From assembly GCA_945877045.1 (NCBI GenBank), contig CAMCQW010000003.1:1-25015 (forward strand): 25,015 nucleotides of DNA. The letters are read 5' to 3'. The notes below the pieces were generated by a model. The model was given only the letters and a program-made list of their open reading frames with translations. It did not search any database and had not been told where the DNA came from. Positions 1 to 7,092 of the stretch are shown here, in pieces. Each line of letters begins with the position of its first letter. Position 1 is the stretch's first letter. This stretch comes from Chryseobacterium gleum (GTDB lineage Bacteria; Bacteroidota; Bacteroidia; Flavobacteriales_D; Crocinitomicaceae). The translations under genes and the position numbers were made by a program.

Positions 1-694
1 TTTTTTGTTCCGGATGTTTTCTACCTCCTTGAGGTGGCACATTTATTACCGCTCCCTCCAATAATTTTAATAAGGCTTGCTGAACGCCCTCACCAGAAAC
101 ATCCCGAGTAATTGATGGATTATCACTTTTTCTGGCAATTTTATCAACTTCATCAATAAAAACAATTCCTTTTTGAGCTAAATCGACATTGTAATCTGCC
201 GCTTGCAATAAGCGAGACAAGATGCTCTCTACATCTTCCCCAACATAACCCGCTTCGGTTAATACGGTTGCATCAGCAATACAAAATGGTACGTCCAACA
301 TTTTAGCGATGGTTTTCGCTAATAAAGTTTTACCTGTACCTGTACGACCGACTAATACGACATTCGACTTTTCAATTTCGACGTCATCATTGTCAGTTTG
401 CTCGTTTAATCTTTTGTAATGATTATAAACGGCAACAGCCAATACCTTTTTAGCTGCTTCTTGTCCAATAATATAATCGTCCAGCCTATTTTTAATTTCA
501 ATAGGTTTTAGAATTTTATGTTTTGCTGATGTATTGATATTAATTCTTCCCTTTACTTTCTGTTCCTCATTTACAATATTAACTGCTTGCAAGGCGCAGC
601 TATCACATATATGACCAGATGTCCCGGCAATAAGCATATTTACATTATTGCGTTCCGCCCCACAAAAGGAACATTGCGCATCATTTTTACCCAT
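1..694 (-). CDS. clpX: ATP-dependent Clp protease ATP-binding subunit ClpX (C-terminus cut off by window edge)
   Basis: ClpX is the AAA+ unfoldase that recognises substrates and threads them into ClpP. The visible N-terminal 231 residues begin at the ATG at 694-692. They hold a C4 zinc-binding domain (Cys8, Cys11, Cys30, Cys33), the ClpX signature LDDYIIGQ at about 71-78, a Walker A motif GRTGTGKT at 116-123 and a Walker B motif VFIDEVDK. The usual second Walker A residue is Pro, or Glu in some Flavobacteriia; here it is Arg117. No stop codon falls inside the window, so the C-terminal part of the protein is missing only because of the window edge. The start lies 6 bp downstream of the clpP stop, so the two genes are almost certainly co-transcribed. 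The identification is secure from the zinc finger plus the AAA+ motifs. Confidence 0.97.
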   Translation of the reverse strand, partial: MGKNDAQCSFCGAERNNVNMLIAGTSGHICDSCALQAVNIVNEEQKVKGRININTSAKHKILKPIEIKNRLDDYIIGQEAAKKVLAVAVYNHYKRLNEQTDNDDVEIEKSNVVLVGRTGTGKTLLAKTIAKMLDVPFCIADATVLTEAGYVGEDVESILSRLLQAADYNVDLAQKGIVFIDEVDKIARKSDNPSITRDVSGEGVQQALLKLLEGAVINVPPQGGRKHPEQK

Positions 695-700
695 TTTTAC

Positions 701-1369
701 TTATTTAGGATTTCGAAGTAAGACTTCATCAACCATACCATATTCTTTCGCTTCACTTGCCGTCATCCAATAATCCCTATCAGAATCATTCGACACCTTT
801 TTAAAGGTTTGTTTGGAATGTAAAGCCAAAATATCATACAGTTCTTTTTTCAATTTGAGAATTTCCCTTGTAGTTATTTCGATATCGGAAGCCTGACCTT
901 GAGCACCACCTAGCGGCTGATGAATCATAACCCTAGAATGTTTTAAGGCACTACGTTTGCCTTCAGCACCTGCACATAATAGGACAGCTCCCATAGAAGC
1001 GGCAATACCAGTACAAATTGTGGCCACATCTGGGCGGATATATTGCATTGTATCATAAATTCCTAAACCAGCATAAACAGAACCACCGGGAGAATTCATG
1101 TAAATTTGAATGTCTTTTTTAGGATCTACCGATTCTAAAAATAGTAATTGGGCATTAATGATATTTGCCACTTGATCATTAATTCCTGTACCTAAAAAGA
1201 TAATCCTATCCATCATTAATCGTGAAAAAACATCCATTTGTGTCATGTTCATTGGGCGTTCCTCAATAATATAGGGTGTCATGGAAGATTCAATATAGTG
1301 ATCAAGACTAAGGCTATTTAGCCCCATGTGCTTTGTTGCATACTTTCTAAACTCATTATTATCAAACAT
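701..1369 (-). CDS. clpP: ATP-dependent Clp protease proteolytic subunit ClpP
   Basis: ClpP is the cytoplasmic serine peptidase that forms the degradation chamber capped by ClpX. At 222 aa it has the usual length once an N-terminal propeptide-like extension of about 25 residues is counted. The catalytic triad is visible: Ser125 in GIAASMGA, His150 in MIHQP, and Asp199 in SDRDYW. The spacing (25 and 49 residues) equals that of the E. coli triad. The oxyanion strand motif NSPGGSV is at about 92-98. It is the first gene of a clpP-clpX pair. In many Bacteroidota trigger factor (tig) precedes clpP; here the upstream neighbour is instead a divergent glycosyltransferase. The ATG at 1369 is the natural start, with a candidate promoter 25 bp upstream. 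Confidence 0.97.
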   Translation of the reverse strand: MFDNNEFRKYATKHMGLNSLSLDHYIESSMTPYIIEERPMNMTQMDVFSRLMMDRIIFLGTGINDQVANIINAQLLFLESVDPKKDIQIYMNSPGGSVYAGLGIYDTMQYIRPDVATICTGIAASMGAVLLCAGAEGKRSALKHSRVMIHQPLGGAQGQASDIEITTREILKLKKELYDILALHSKQTFKKVSNDSDRDYWMTASEAKEYGMVDEVLLRNPK

Positions 1370-1393
1370 ACTACGTATTTTTTATATGAAATT

Positions 1394-1401
1394 CAAAAAT
1401 A
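1394..1401 (-). promoter_or_regulatory. Candidate -7 box of the clpP-clpX promoter
   Basis: On the minus strand this reads TATTTTTG, a match to the Bacteroidota -7 consensus TAnnTTTG. It would give a leader of roughly 18 nt before the clpP start. The -33 half is weak: the nearest TTG on this strand (1429-1427) lies 25 nt away, longer than the usual 17-23. I therefore regard the box as likely but the promoter as unproven. Confidence 0.35.
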
Positions 1402-1464
1402 ACCAATATCAACGATACCTATATCACAATAGATACTAAATTTACCTTTTTAGACTAAAAAAGA

Positions 1465-2445
1465 ATGATACCCCAAGAAATTAGAAATAAACGAGTACTG
1501 CTATCATCATTAAATTGGGGATATGGCCATTTATCCCGTTGCATTTCGATAGTTAGTATTTTACTTCGAAACAAAAACACTGTTTTTTTCGCCGGAAGAG
1601 AAGCAGATTTTATCATATTGCGTCAATATTTTAGCGAGGAAATTACCTATATCATAAACGAACCCTACCCCTTTACTTTTCGTGGAAGTCGATTCAGAAA
1701 AAGAGATCTTGTAAAATCGTTAATTCCCTTACTCAAATGCTATAAAAGAGAAGTGAAATTGGTCCCACTTCTCGTAGATGAATTCAATATAGATTTGGTG
1801 CTCTCAGACCATCGTTATGGGTTTCGATCAAAGAAATGTCCAAGTATATTCATTACGCACCAATGCACGCTTCCATTAAAAAAAATGGCATGGCCTATAC
1901 AATGGCTGCATCAATCATTTATCCATAAATTCAATGAAGTATGGATTATTGACGATCAAGAAAAAAGATTTGCTGGGAAGCTTTCGGAATCACTTGGAAA
2001 AAGAGCTACCTATATCGGTATACATTCTCGATTTAATGCGGCAAGCTATGCGCCTCAAGAAATAAAAAAAGAGATTGAATGCGTCCTATTAATAAGTGGC
2101 CCCATTGAATTTTCAATGGCACTTATCAATCACTTCCAAAAAGAATTTAATGAAATTAAAGAGCCTAAATACATTATTGGATCAAAAGAACTCGTTCCAA
2201 TGCTCCCTGCTCAACTAAGCGAATACTTTAAGCCAAATGATACCTGGAAAGAAACAGATGAACTCTTGCTTAAAACAAAATTAATTATGTCCTATTGTGG
2301 ATATTCTAACATTATGGACATGGAATTCCTCCAATGCGAGGCAAAATTAATTCCAACCAAGGGACAATACGAGCAAGTTTATTTAGCGGAGAAATTAAGT
2401 GAAACTAAAAAAGCCTTAATCAATGATCAAGGCTTTTCAAAATAG
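1465..2445 (+). CDS. MurG-like glycosyltransferase (GT28-type, TIGR00661-like)
   Basis: This 326-aa cytoplasmic protein looks like a two-Rossmann-fold (GT-B) glycosyltransferase. The N-terminus carries the MurG/GT28-type glycine-rich loop WGYGHLSR (18-25) after the first beta strand. The C-terminal domain has SYCGYSNIMD (276-285), which matches the GY[ST]xIMD nucleotide-sugar-binding signature of MurG-like enzymes, followed by the LIPTKGQYEQ segment typical of that site. The acceptor and sugar donor cannot be read from sequence; it is not MurG itself, which normally sits in the dcw cluster. The gene stands alone, divergent from clpP and convergent with the OmpA-like gene. I found no TAnnTTTG promoter in the 95 bp upstream. 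Its last codons form an inverted repeat that serves as a terminator for the opposing gene. Confidence 0.75.
   Translation: MIPQEIRNKRVLLSSLNWGYGHLSRCISIVSILLRNKNTVFFAGREADFIILRQYFSEEITYIINEPYPFTFRGSRFRKRDLVKSLIPLLKCYKREVKLVPLLVDEFNIDLVLSDHRYGFRSKKCPSIFITHQCTLPLKKMAWPIQWLHQSFIHKFNEVWIIDDQEKRFAGKLSESLGKRATYIGIHSRFNAASYAPQEIKKEIECVLLISGPIEFSMALINHFQKEFNEIKEPKYIIGSKELVPMLPAQLSEYFKPNDTWKETDELLLKTKLIMSYCGYSNIMDMEFLQCEAKLIPTKGQYEQVYLAEKLSETKKALINDQGFSK
2409..2437 (-). terminator. Intrinsic terminator of the OmpA-like gene, inside the convergent glycosyltransferase CDS
   Basis: A perfect 9-bp inverted repeat, AAAAGCCTT / AAGGCTTTT, with an 11-nt loop. On the minus strand the stem is followed by six T residues, so it should stop transcripts of the OmpA-like lipoprotein gene, whose stop codon is 21 bp before the hairpin. 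On the plus strand only four T residues follow, so activity in that direction is probably weaker. The element lies wholly within the last 12 codons of the glycosyltransferase. Confidence 0.75.
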
Positions 2446-2458
2446 TATGTTTTGTTAT

Positions 2459-4165
2459 TTACTTAACGGCAGCAGAAAATGTTGCGTCAGCCATTAACTT
2501 AATAAATTCTCTATCTCTTCCTGCTTTCTCTTTCAATCCTGGATTCTTAGCAAAAGCAGATTTCAAGCAACTAACAACCGCATCAACACCAGCATTGCTT
2601 CTTGAAGCGATTATAGCTTTTAAATAATGGCCGTCTGCAGATTCTTTATCCGAACTTGCAGCAATTGTTTTACTTGCTTCATCTAATTTATTCGCTAAGA
2701 TCTGTGCTAAAGCTTTATTGTAAGAAGCTTCACTACCAAATCCAGTTATTGCAGCAGAATAATTACCTTCCAATACACTAATAATGGCATTGTTATAAGC
2801 TAACTGAGGCGTTTTATCCTTTACTTGACCTAAAAGTTTTTTTGCAGTTTCTCTATCACCACTAGACATTGCAACACCGGCCAAATTGTTTTTTGACATC
2901 GCATTATCCATAAGGTTATTTGCTTTTTCTAAACTAGCTTTCGCTTCAGACATTTTGTTTTGCATGTATTTTACAGCTCCTAAATTATTGTGAGTTCTGT
3001 AATCAGATGGAGCAACTGTTGTCGCTACTTGATAAATACGTGCTTTTTCAGCTACATCTTTGGTTAAGGTCATAGCTGTGAATAATAATTCTTCCACTGT
3101 CAAAGAACTAGGATTAGACGTTGAAGCACTAATTAACTCTGCATCCGTCCATCCTTTTTCTGTATAATTAACAGTAATAACAGATCGGCGAATCATTGGG
3201 AAAACATCCTTTTCCAATTCCAAATAAGTCTTCCCTAATGCAGCCATTTGCTTTTCTCTCTCAGCAGCGTCAGCAGTCATTTTTATTACTCGTAAAAACA
3301 ATGCTTTGTCTGCTTCAGGAATAGTAGTGGTCATTGCTAACTGGTCTTGAAAACCAACAAAATCTTCACCCAATCCATTAACTGAATATTTAGAAGAATC
3401 TGCGTAAAGCATCATTTTTGCCTTTTTCATTAAATCCATAAAAGCATTACGAGCCATTCTAGATCTTTCTATTGACAAATTACTATTTTTAGCTTCTTCA
3501 CCATCAGGTGATGCATATCCTTTAATATCGATTGAGTTGATCATTATTTTATTGTTGGCTTGTGCAGTTGTTAGCCAAATAACCAAATCCATAATATCTT
3601 TGTCTGTTAATTCTGGCTTCCTTACATTCGATTTGCCTTTTTCGAAATTAATTAAAGCAGAAACAGATTTATTATTTGTACGAACCAATTTATCTTCAGC
3701 AAGTAACATTTTAAACTCATTGTGAACTAACAAAGGAGTGATAATTGTTCCATCCGCGATCTTAGTTTCTGGAAGAACATCTTTTTCTTTCGTCCCTTTG
3801 TAAATTTTACCTGTAAGTTTTAAATTTGTCGCTTCCATAGAAGGATTATAGGCAACCACTTCTTCGAAGGTAGCGGTTCCACCTGGCTTGAAAGTAATTG
3901 TTTGGCCATTTCCTGTCGCTTTCTCCCCTTGGATAGTCCAAGTTGTAAGTTTTGCATCACCAAAAACAGGTGTGATTTCCACTTTCGCTTTTTTCTTAAT
4001 CCCTTTTTCAGGAATAGTAACTGTTACAGCAACTTTCACATTATCGCCATGTAATTCTAGGGGATTAGGAGTAACTGAATAAGTGACATCTTTTAATAAA
4101 TCACAACTAGAAACTAGTATTGCAACAATGCCGACTAAGGATAAAAAAGTTAGGTTTGTTTTCAT
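2459..4165 (-). CDS. OmpA-like / TPR-containing lipoprotein
   Basis: This 568-aa protein starts with an SPII signal peptide; the lipobox VSSC places the lipidated cysteine at Cys21. A beta-rich N-terminal region (about 25-130) is followed by an OmpA_C-like segment (about 168-250) with LINFEKGKS and GYASPDG followed by LSIERSR. In classical OmpA domains GHTDxxG supplies the Asp that binds peptidoglycan; here that position is Ser219, a pattern common in Bacteroidota GYASPxG variants, so peptidoglycan binding is uncertain. Residues of about 370-540 look like degenerate tetratricopeptide repeats (RTHNNLG, AMSKNNLAG, AYNNAI). The protein is probably anchored in the outer membrane facing the periplasm. 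The gene is monocistronic, with a strong promoter and its own terminator. Its exact role is unknown; homology to a specific named protein is not claimed. Confidence 0.8.
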   Translation of the reverse strand: MKTNLTFLSLVGIVAILVSSCDLLKDVTYSVTPNPLELHGDNVKVAVTVTIPEKGIKKKAKVEITPVFGDAKLTTWTIQGEKATGNGQTITFKPGGTATFEEVVAYNPSMEATNLKLTGKIYKGTKEKDVLPETKIADGTIITPLLVHNEFKMLLAEDKLVRTNNKSVSALINFEKGKSNVRKPELTDKDIMDLVIWLTTAQANNKIMINSIDIKGYASPDGEEAKNSNLSIERSRMARNAFMDLMKKAKMMLYADSSKYSVNGLGEDFVGFQDQLAMTTTIPEADKALFLRVIKMTADAAEREKQMAALGKTYLELEKDVFPMIRRSVITVNYTEKGWTDAELISASTSNPSSLTVEELLFTAMTLTKDVAEKARIYQVATTVAPSDYRTHNNLGAVKYMQNKMSEAKASLEKANNLMDNAMSKNNLAGVAMSSGDRETAKKLLGQVKDKTPQLAYNNAIISVLEGNYSAAITGFGSEASYNKALAQILANKLDEASKTIAASSDKESADGHYLKAIIASRSNAGVDAVVSCLKSAFAKNPGLKEKAGRDREFIKLMADATFSAAVK

Positions 4166-4193
4166 AAATTACTTTTTATTTAATAATTAGTCA

Positions 4194-4221
4194 CAAATAT
4201 AAATATAAATATCCTAACCAA
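4194..4221 (-). promoter_or_regulatory. Bacteroidota-type promoter of the OmpA-like lipoprotein gene
   Basis: On the minus strand a -33 TTG (4221-4219, within a T-run) is followed after 17 nt by the -7 box TATATTTG (4201-4194). Spacing and both boxes match the TTG-N17-23-TAnnTTTG consensus. The predicted start of transcription leaves a leader of about 20 nt. The -33 half coincides with the T-tract of the upstream folK terminator. Confidence 0.7.
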
Positions 4222-4254
4222 AAAAAAAGCATAGTATTAATGTCGTAATACTAT
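4220..4254 (-). terminator. Intrinsic terminator of the topA-ssb-gldE-gldD-folK operon
   Basis: Perfect 9-bp inverted repeat ATAGTATTA / TAATACTAT (4254-4246 and 4239-4231 on the minus strand) with a 6-nt loop, then GC and nine consecutive T residues (4228-4220). The folK stop codon (4239-4237) lies inside the 3' arm, so the stem is partly coding. The stem is AT-only, but the long T-tract makes it a convincing terminator. Confidence 0.75.
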
Positions 4255-4680
4255 TAATGTTAAATCGTCCAGTATTTCCATAAGTGGAACGTGAACAAAG
4301 TCGCGCTGAAAAATAAAAGGGTGAGGAATAACGAGAAAGTCCGTACGAATTTTTTCTTTATTAAAGTACAAAATATCAATATCAATAAGCCTATCCTGAA
4401 AAATACCAGTTGATTTTGAGGTCCTTCCCACTACTTTTTCTATTTGTTCTATCCCCTTCAATACTTCAAAAGGAGTACGATCCGTTTCCAACTTTATGAC
4501 CATGTTTACAAAATCATTATTAGAAACAAACCCTTGTGGCTGAGAGAAATAAAAAGTAGACTTTTTAGTTATTGATCCAATTTCAGCATGAATGAGGACA
4601 AGTGCTTGTTCAATATTTTCAATTTTATTCCCCAAATTACTTCCTAATCCAAGGTAAAGCTGATTTAGTCTTTTTTCCAT
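4237..4680 (-). CDS. folK: 2-amino-4-hydroxy-6-hydroxymethyldihydropteridine pyrophosphokinase (HPPK)
   Basis: FolK transfers pyrophosphate from ATP to 6-hydroxymethyl-7,8-dihydropterin in folate synthesis. The 147-aa length fits the single-domain enzyme. Visible family marks are GLGSNLG (11-17), the metal-binding pair Asp100/Asp102 in RLIDIDILYF, and the IPHP...QRDFV..PL block (about 118-132). It is the last gene of the topA-ssb-gldE-gldD run and its start overlaps the gldD end by 16 bp, which implies translational coupling. The final codons form the operon terminator. A link between folate synthesis and gliding genes is not functionally obvious; the position probably reflects operon drift. 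Confidence 0.93.
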   Translation of the reverse strand: MEKRLNQLYLGLGSNLGNKIENIEQALVLIHAEIGSITKKSTFYFSQPQGFVSNNDFVNMVIKLETDRTPFEVLKGIEQIEKVVGRTSKSTGIFQDRLIDIDILYFNKEKIRTDFLVIPHPFIFQRDFVHVPLMEILDDLTLIVLRH

Positions 4681-5297
4681 TGAAGGCTATTTACTAAATG
4701 TAGCAAATCAATTTTCAAGTACTCAAGCGATGGCCGTAAACTGTCATAATTCGGCTTGCAATTTAACAAAACCTCTCCCCTAATAAAATTAGAAGTTGAG
4801 TCGGTTAAATAAAATTGATAATTGGTTGCCACGTTTCCTTTCAAGGTGAAAAATGTTCCAAAAACCCTTCTTTTTGGGTCAATTATTTGTTGAAAATCAA
4901 TTCTATCAGCCTTTATTTTGTGGTCATCAATAAAGTCATTAGAAATATTAATCAGTTGAGCGAGTGAATCTTGTGAATTAAATGCTTTATAAAAAAGATA
5001 GAGGGTGCCATTAATGGGGCCGAGATCTATCTCCTGGGCACATTGACCTTTATTATCGGTGCTAACATTCTTTAAAGTAAAAATATCAGCCGCCTCCAAC
5101 ATAACAAAACAAGCTACTTGTTCATTATGGTAATAGTGATCTGGAAGATTAATCCTTAAATAAGTGGGCGGTTTTGGAATAAAATCACTTGTTCGAAAAA
5201 AGGATAAGGTAATGTTTGTAAGAAAAAAAAAGACGACGACCTCTAAAAACAGAAAAGCACGCTTAAAATTCATCATTGCTCCTAAATTCTTAAACAT
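4665..5297 (-). CDS. gldD: Gliding motility / type IX secretion protein GldD (no lipobox)
   Basis: GldD is an envelope protein required for gliding and type IX secretion in Flavobacterium; it is normally a lipoprotein encoded directly after gldE. Identification rests on that synteny and on the N-terminal mature motif IPKPPTYLRINLPDHYY (about 40-56), which matches the PKPxGYxRxxxP block of the family. Length (210 aa) fits. The N-terminus has a hydrophobic stretch at about 14-34 but no Cys before residue 63, so the SPII site is absent; the protein may instead be anchored by an uncleaved segment. The ATG at 5297 overlaps the gldE stop (TAATG). Alternative starts at Met8/Met9 (5276, 5273) would give a more ordinary signal-like N-terminus, but the overlap favours 5297. 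Confidence 0.8.
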   Translation of the reverse strand: MFKNLGAMMNFKRAFLFLEVVVFFFLTNITLSFFRTSDFIPKPPTYLRINLPDHYYHNEQVACFVMLEAADIFTLKNVSTDNKGQCAQEIDLGPINGTLYLFYKAFNSQDSLAQLINISNDFIDDHKIKADRIDFQQIIDPKRRVFGTFFTLKGNVATNYQFYLTDSTSNFIRGEVLLNCKPNYDSLRPSLEYLKIDLLHLVNSLQWKKD

Positions 5298-6625
5298 TAT
5301 TTATTATTTATTAAAACCTTAACCAACTTCACTCTTCTTTTATCAGATGATTCAACAATCAATTTAAAATTACCTTGCAAAATAAATTCCTTATTTTTCA
5401 TGATTCTCCCCGACTGCTCATTGATAAATCCCCCCAACGTTTCAGCATCTCCTTTAATCGCTTCAAAATCCTTCCCATCCACCCCAACGACTTTGTAAAA
5501 ATCGTTTAAGGTGGTCCGCCCTTCAAATATGTAGGTGAAGTCATCTACCTTTTCAAATGCTATTTCGTCATCATCAAATTCGTCGGTAATATCCCCCACA
5601 ATTTCCTCCAAAATATCTTCCAAGGTAATCACTCCGGATGCCCCACCGTACTCATCAACCACAACCGCCAAATGCATTTTCATACTCCTAAATTCTTGCA
5701 ACAAATCGTTAATTTTTTTATTTTCAGGTATGAAAAATGGTTTTCTAATTACTTCTACCCAATTGAATTCTTTTCCTTTTGACAGATGTTGAAGAAGGTC
5801 TTTGATATATAGAATTCCAATAACATTGTCGGTATTTTCTTTATAAACCGGGATCCTGGAATATCCTGCATCCAATACAAAAGCAAGTACTTCGTCAAAT
5901 AAACAATCCGAATTCAAAACAGCCATTTCGATCCTTGGCTTCATTATTTGAGAAGCTTCCGTTCTACCAAATTTGACAATTCCTTCCAGTAATTTTTGTT
6001 CTTCGTCTGATGTTGAACTTTCTTTTGTAAGCGCAATAGCATGCTCAAGTTCGTCAGTAGAAACATGAATTGATTTTCTTTTTGCTTTATAAATGAATTT
6101 GCTCCCACTAACGAGCACCCATTTTAACCAGGAAATCGGAGGCGTTTTACTTAATATATACAATGGTCTGGCTACCCAACGAGAAACTCTTTCGGCATTA
6201 TTAGTGGCATATATTTTTGGGATGACCTCTCCGATTAGTAAAATCATAAAGGTAATTCCCACCACTTCGATAAAGAAGCGTATTAGTTCGTTTCCTTCTT
6301 TCACGGGGAAATTTGCATCCAATACAAAGGTGGACAGAATAACGATCCCAACAATTACAAAATTATTTACGATTAATATGGTAGCAAGTAAGTCTCTTGG
6401 ATTTGACAACAATTGAATGATTGTCTTTGCTTCTTTGGAATTTTCGGCTTTTAACTTATTGTTTTCATCGGGATTAATCGAAAACAAGGCGGATTCAGAA
6501 CCTGACATCACCGCACAAAAAAACAGTAGAAAAAATATAATGACAGCATATATGATCGTTTCCGAATCAATTCCTGCGCACATGATTTCTGGTAAGACTA
6601 AACTGGGAGGTTCGATACTATTCAT
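5297..6625 (-). CDS. gldE: Gliding motility-associated protein GldE (CNNM/CBS/CorC_HlyC family)
   Basis: This 442-aa inner-membrane protein has the CorC/CNNM layout: a CNNM (DUF21) membrane domain at about 22-205 with hydrophobic segments at 24-39, 82-101 and 119-137 and the SGSESALFS signature; a CBS pair at about 228-345 (YSRIPVY, IGILYIKDLL, VVVDEYGGASG); and a CorC_HlyC domain at about 360-440. The general family transports or senses divalent cations. GldE is assigned because gldD follows at once and ssb precedes, the arrangement described around ssb-gldE-gldD in Flavobacterium. In that system gldE was identified as acting with gldD. It starts 5 bp after the ssb stop. Confidence 0.88.
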   Translation of the reverse strand: MNSIEPPSLVLPEIMCAGIDSETIIYAVIIFFLLFFCAVMSGSESALFSINPDENNKLKAENSKEAKTIIQLLSNPRDLLATILIVNNFVIVGIVILSTFVLDANFPVKEGNELIRFFIEVVGITFMILLIGEVIPKIYATNNAERVSRWVARPLYILSKTPPISWLKWVLVSGSKFIYKAKRKSIHVSTDELEHAIALTKESSTSDEEQKLLEGIVKFGRTEASQIMKPRIEMAVLNSDCLFDEVLAFVLDAGYSRIPVYKENTDNVIGILYIKDLLQHLSKGKEFNWVEVIRKPFFIPENKKINDLLQEFRSMKMHLAVVVDEYGGASGVITLEDILEEIVGDITDEFDDDEIAFEKVDDFTYIFEGRTTLNDFYKVVGVDGKDFEAIKGDAETLGGFINEQSGRIMKNKEFILQGNFKLIVESSDKRRVKLVKVLINNK

Positions 6626-6630
6626 TTAAA

Positions 6631-7074
6631 TTAAAATGGTAAGGCATCACCGTCTTCGGGTGCCAAATCAGGTAAATTATTTTCCGCTTTAACATTTTCT
6701 TCTTGACGATATGGAGCAGCGTTATTTTCTTTATTTTCTTGTCTCGATAAGATGGTCATTTCATCCCCAACTACTTCTGTACTATAACGAGTATTCCCTT
6801 CTTTATCCTGCCAAGATCTTTTTTTTAATTTACCCTCGACATAAATCTTAGTTCCTTTATGCAGGTACTTTTCTGCCACTTCTGCTAAACCTCTCCATAA
6901 CACTACATCGTGCCAATCCGTGATTTCTTTTTTTTCGCCAGATTGTTTATCTACATACGATTCGGAAGTGGCAATTGAAAAAGATGCGATTACAGCCCCA
7001 TTTTCAAAGCGCTTCACCTCAGGATCTTTTCCCAAATTACCAATTAAAATTACCTTATTTACACTCCCGCTCAT
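6631..7074 (-). CDS. ssb: Single-stranded DNA-binding protein
   Basis: SSB coats single-stranded DNA during replication and repair and recruits partners through its acidic tip. The 147-aa protein has the OB-fold start VNKVILIGNLGKDPE, the core DWHDVVLWRGLAE and the strand KGTKIYVEGKL, all within about the first 110 residues. A short disordered linker and the conserved acidic tip ending in ALPF (144-147), equivalent to DDIPF, follow. It sits between topA (18 bp upstream) and gldE (5 bp downstream) in a minus-strand operon. The ATG at 7074 is at the expected distance from the OB fold. Confidence 0.95.
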   Translation of the reverse strand: MSGSVNKVILIGNLGKDPEVKRFENGAVIASFSIATSESYVDKQSGEKKEITDWHDVVLWRGLAEVAEKYLHKGTKIYVEGKLKKRSWQDKEGNTRYSTEVVGDEMTILSRQENKENNAAPYRQEENVKAENNLPDLAPEDGDALPF

Positions 7075-7092
7075 ATTGACAAATATAATCTA

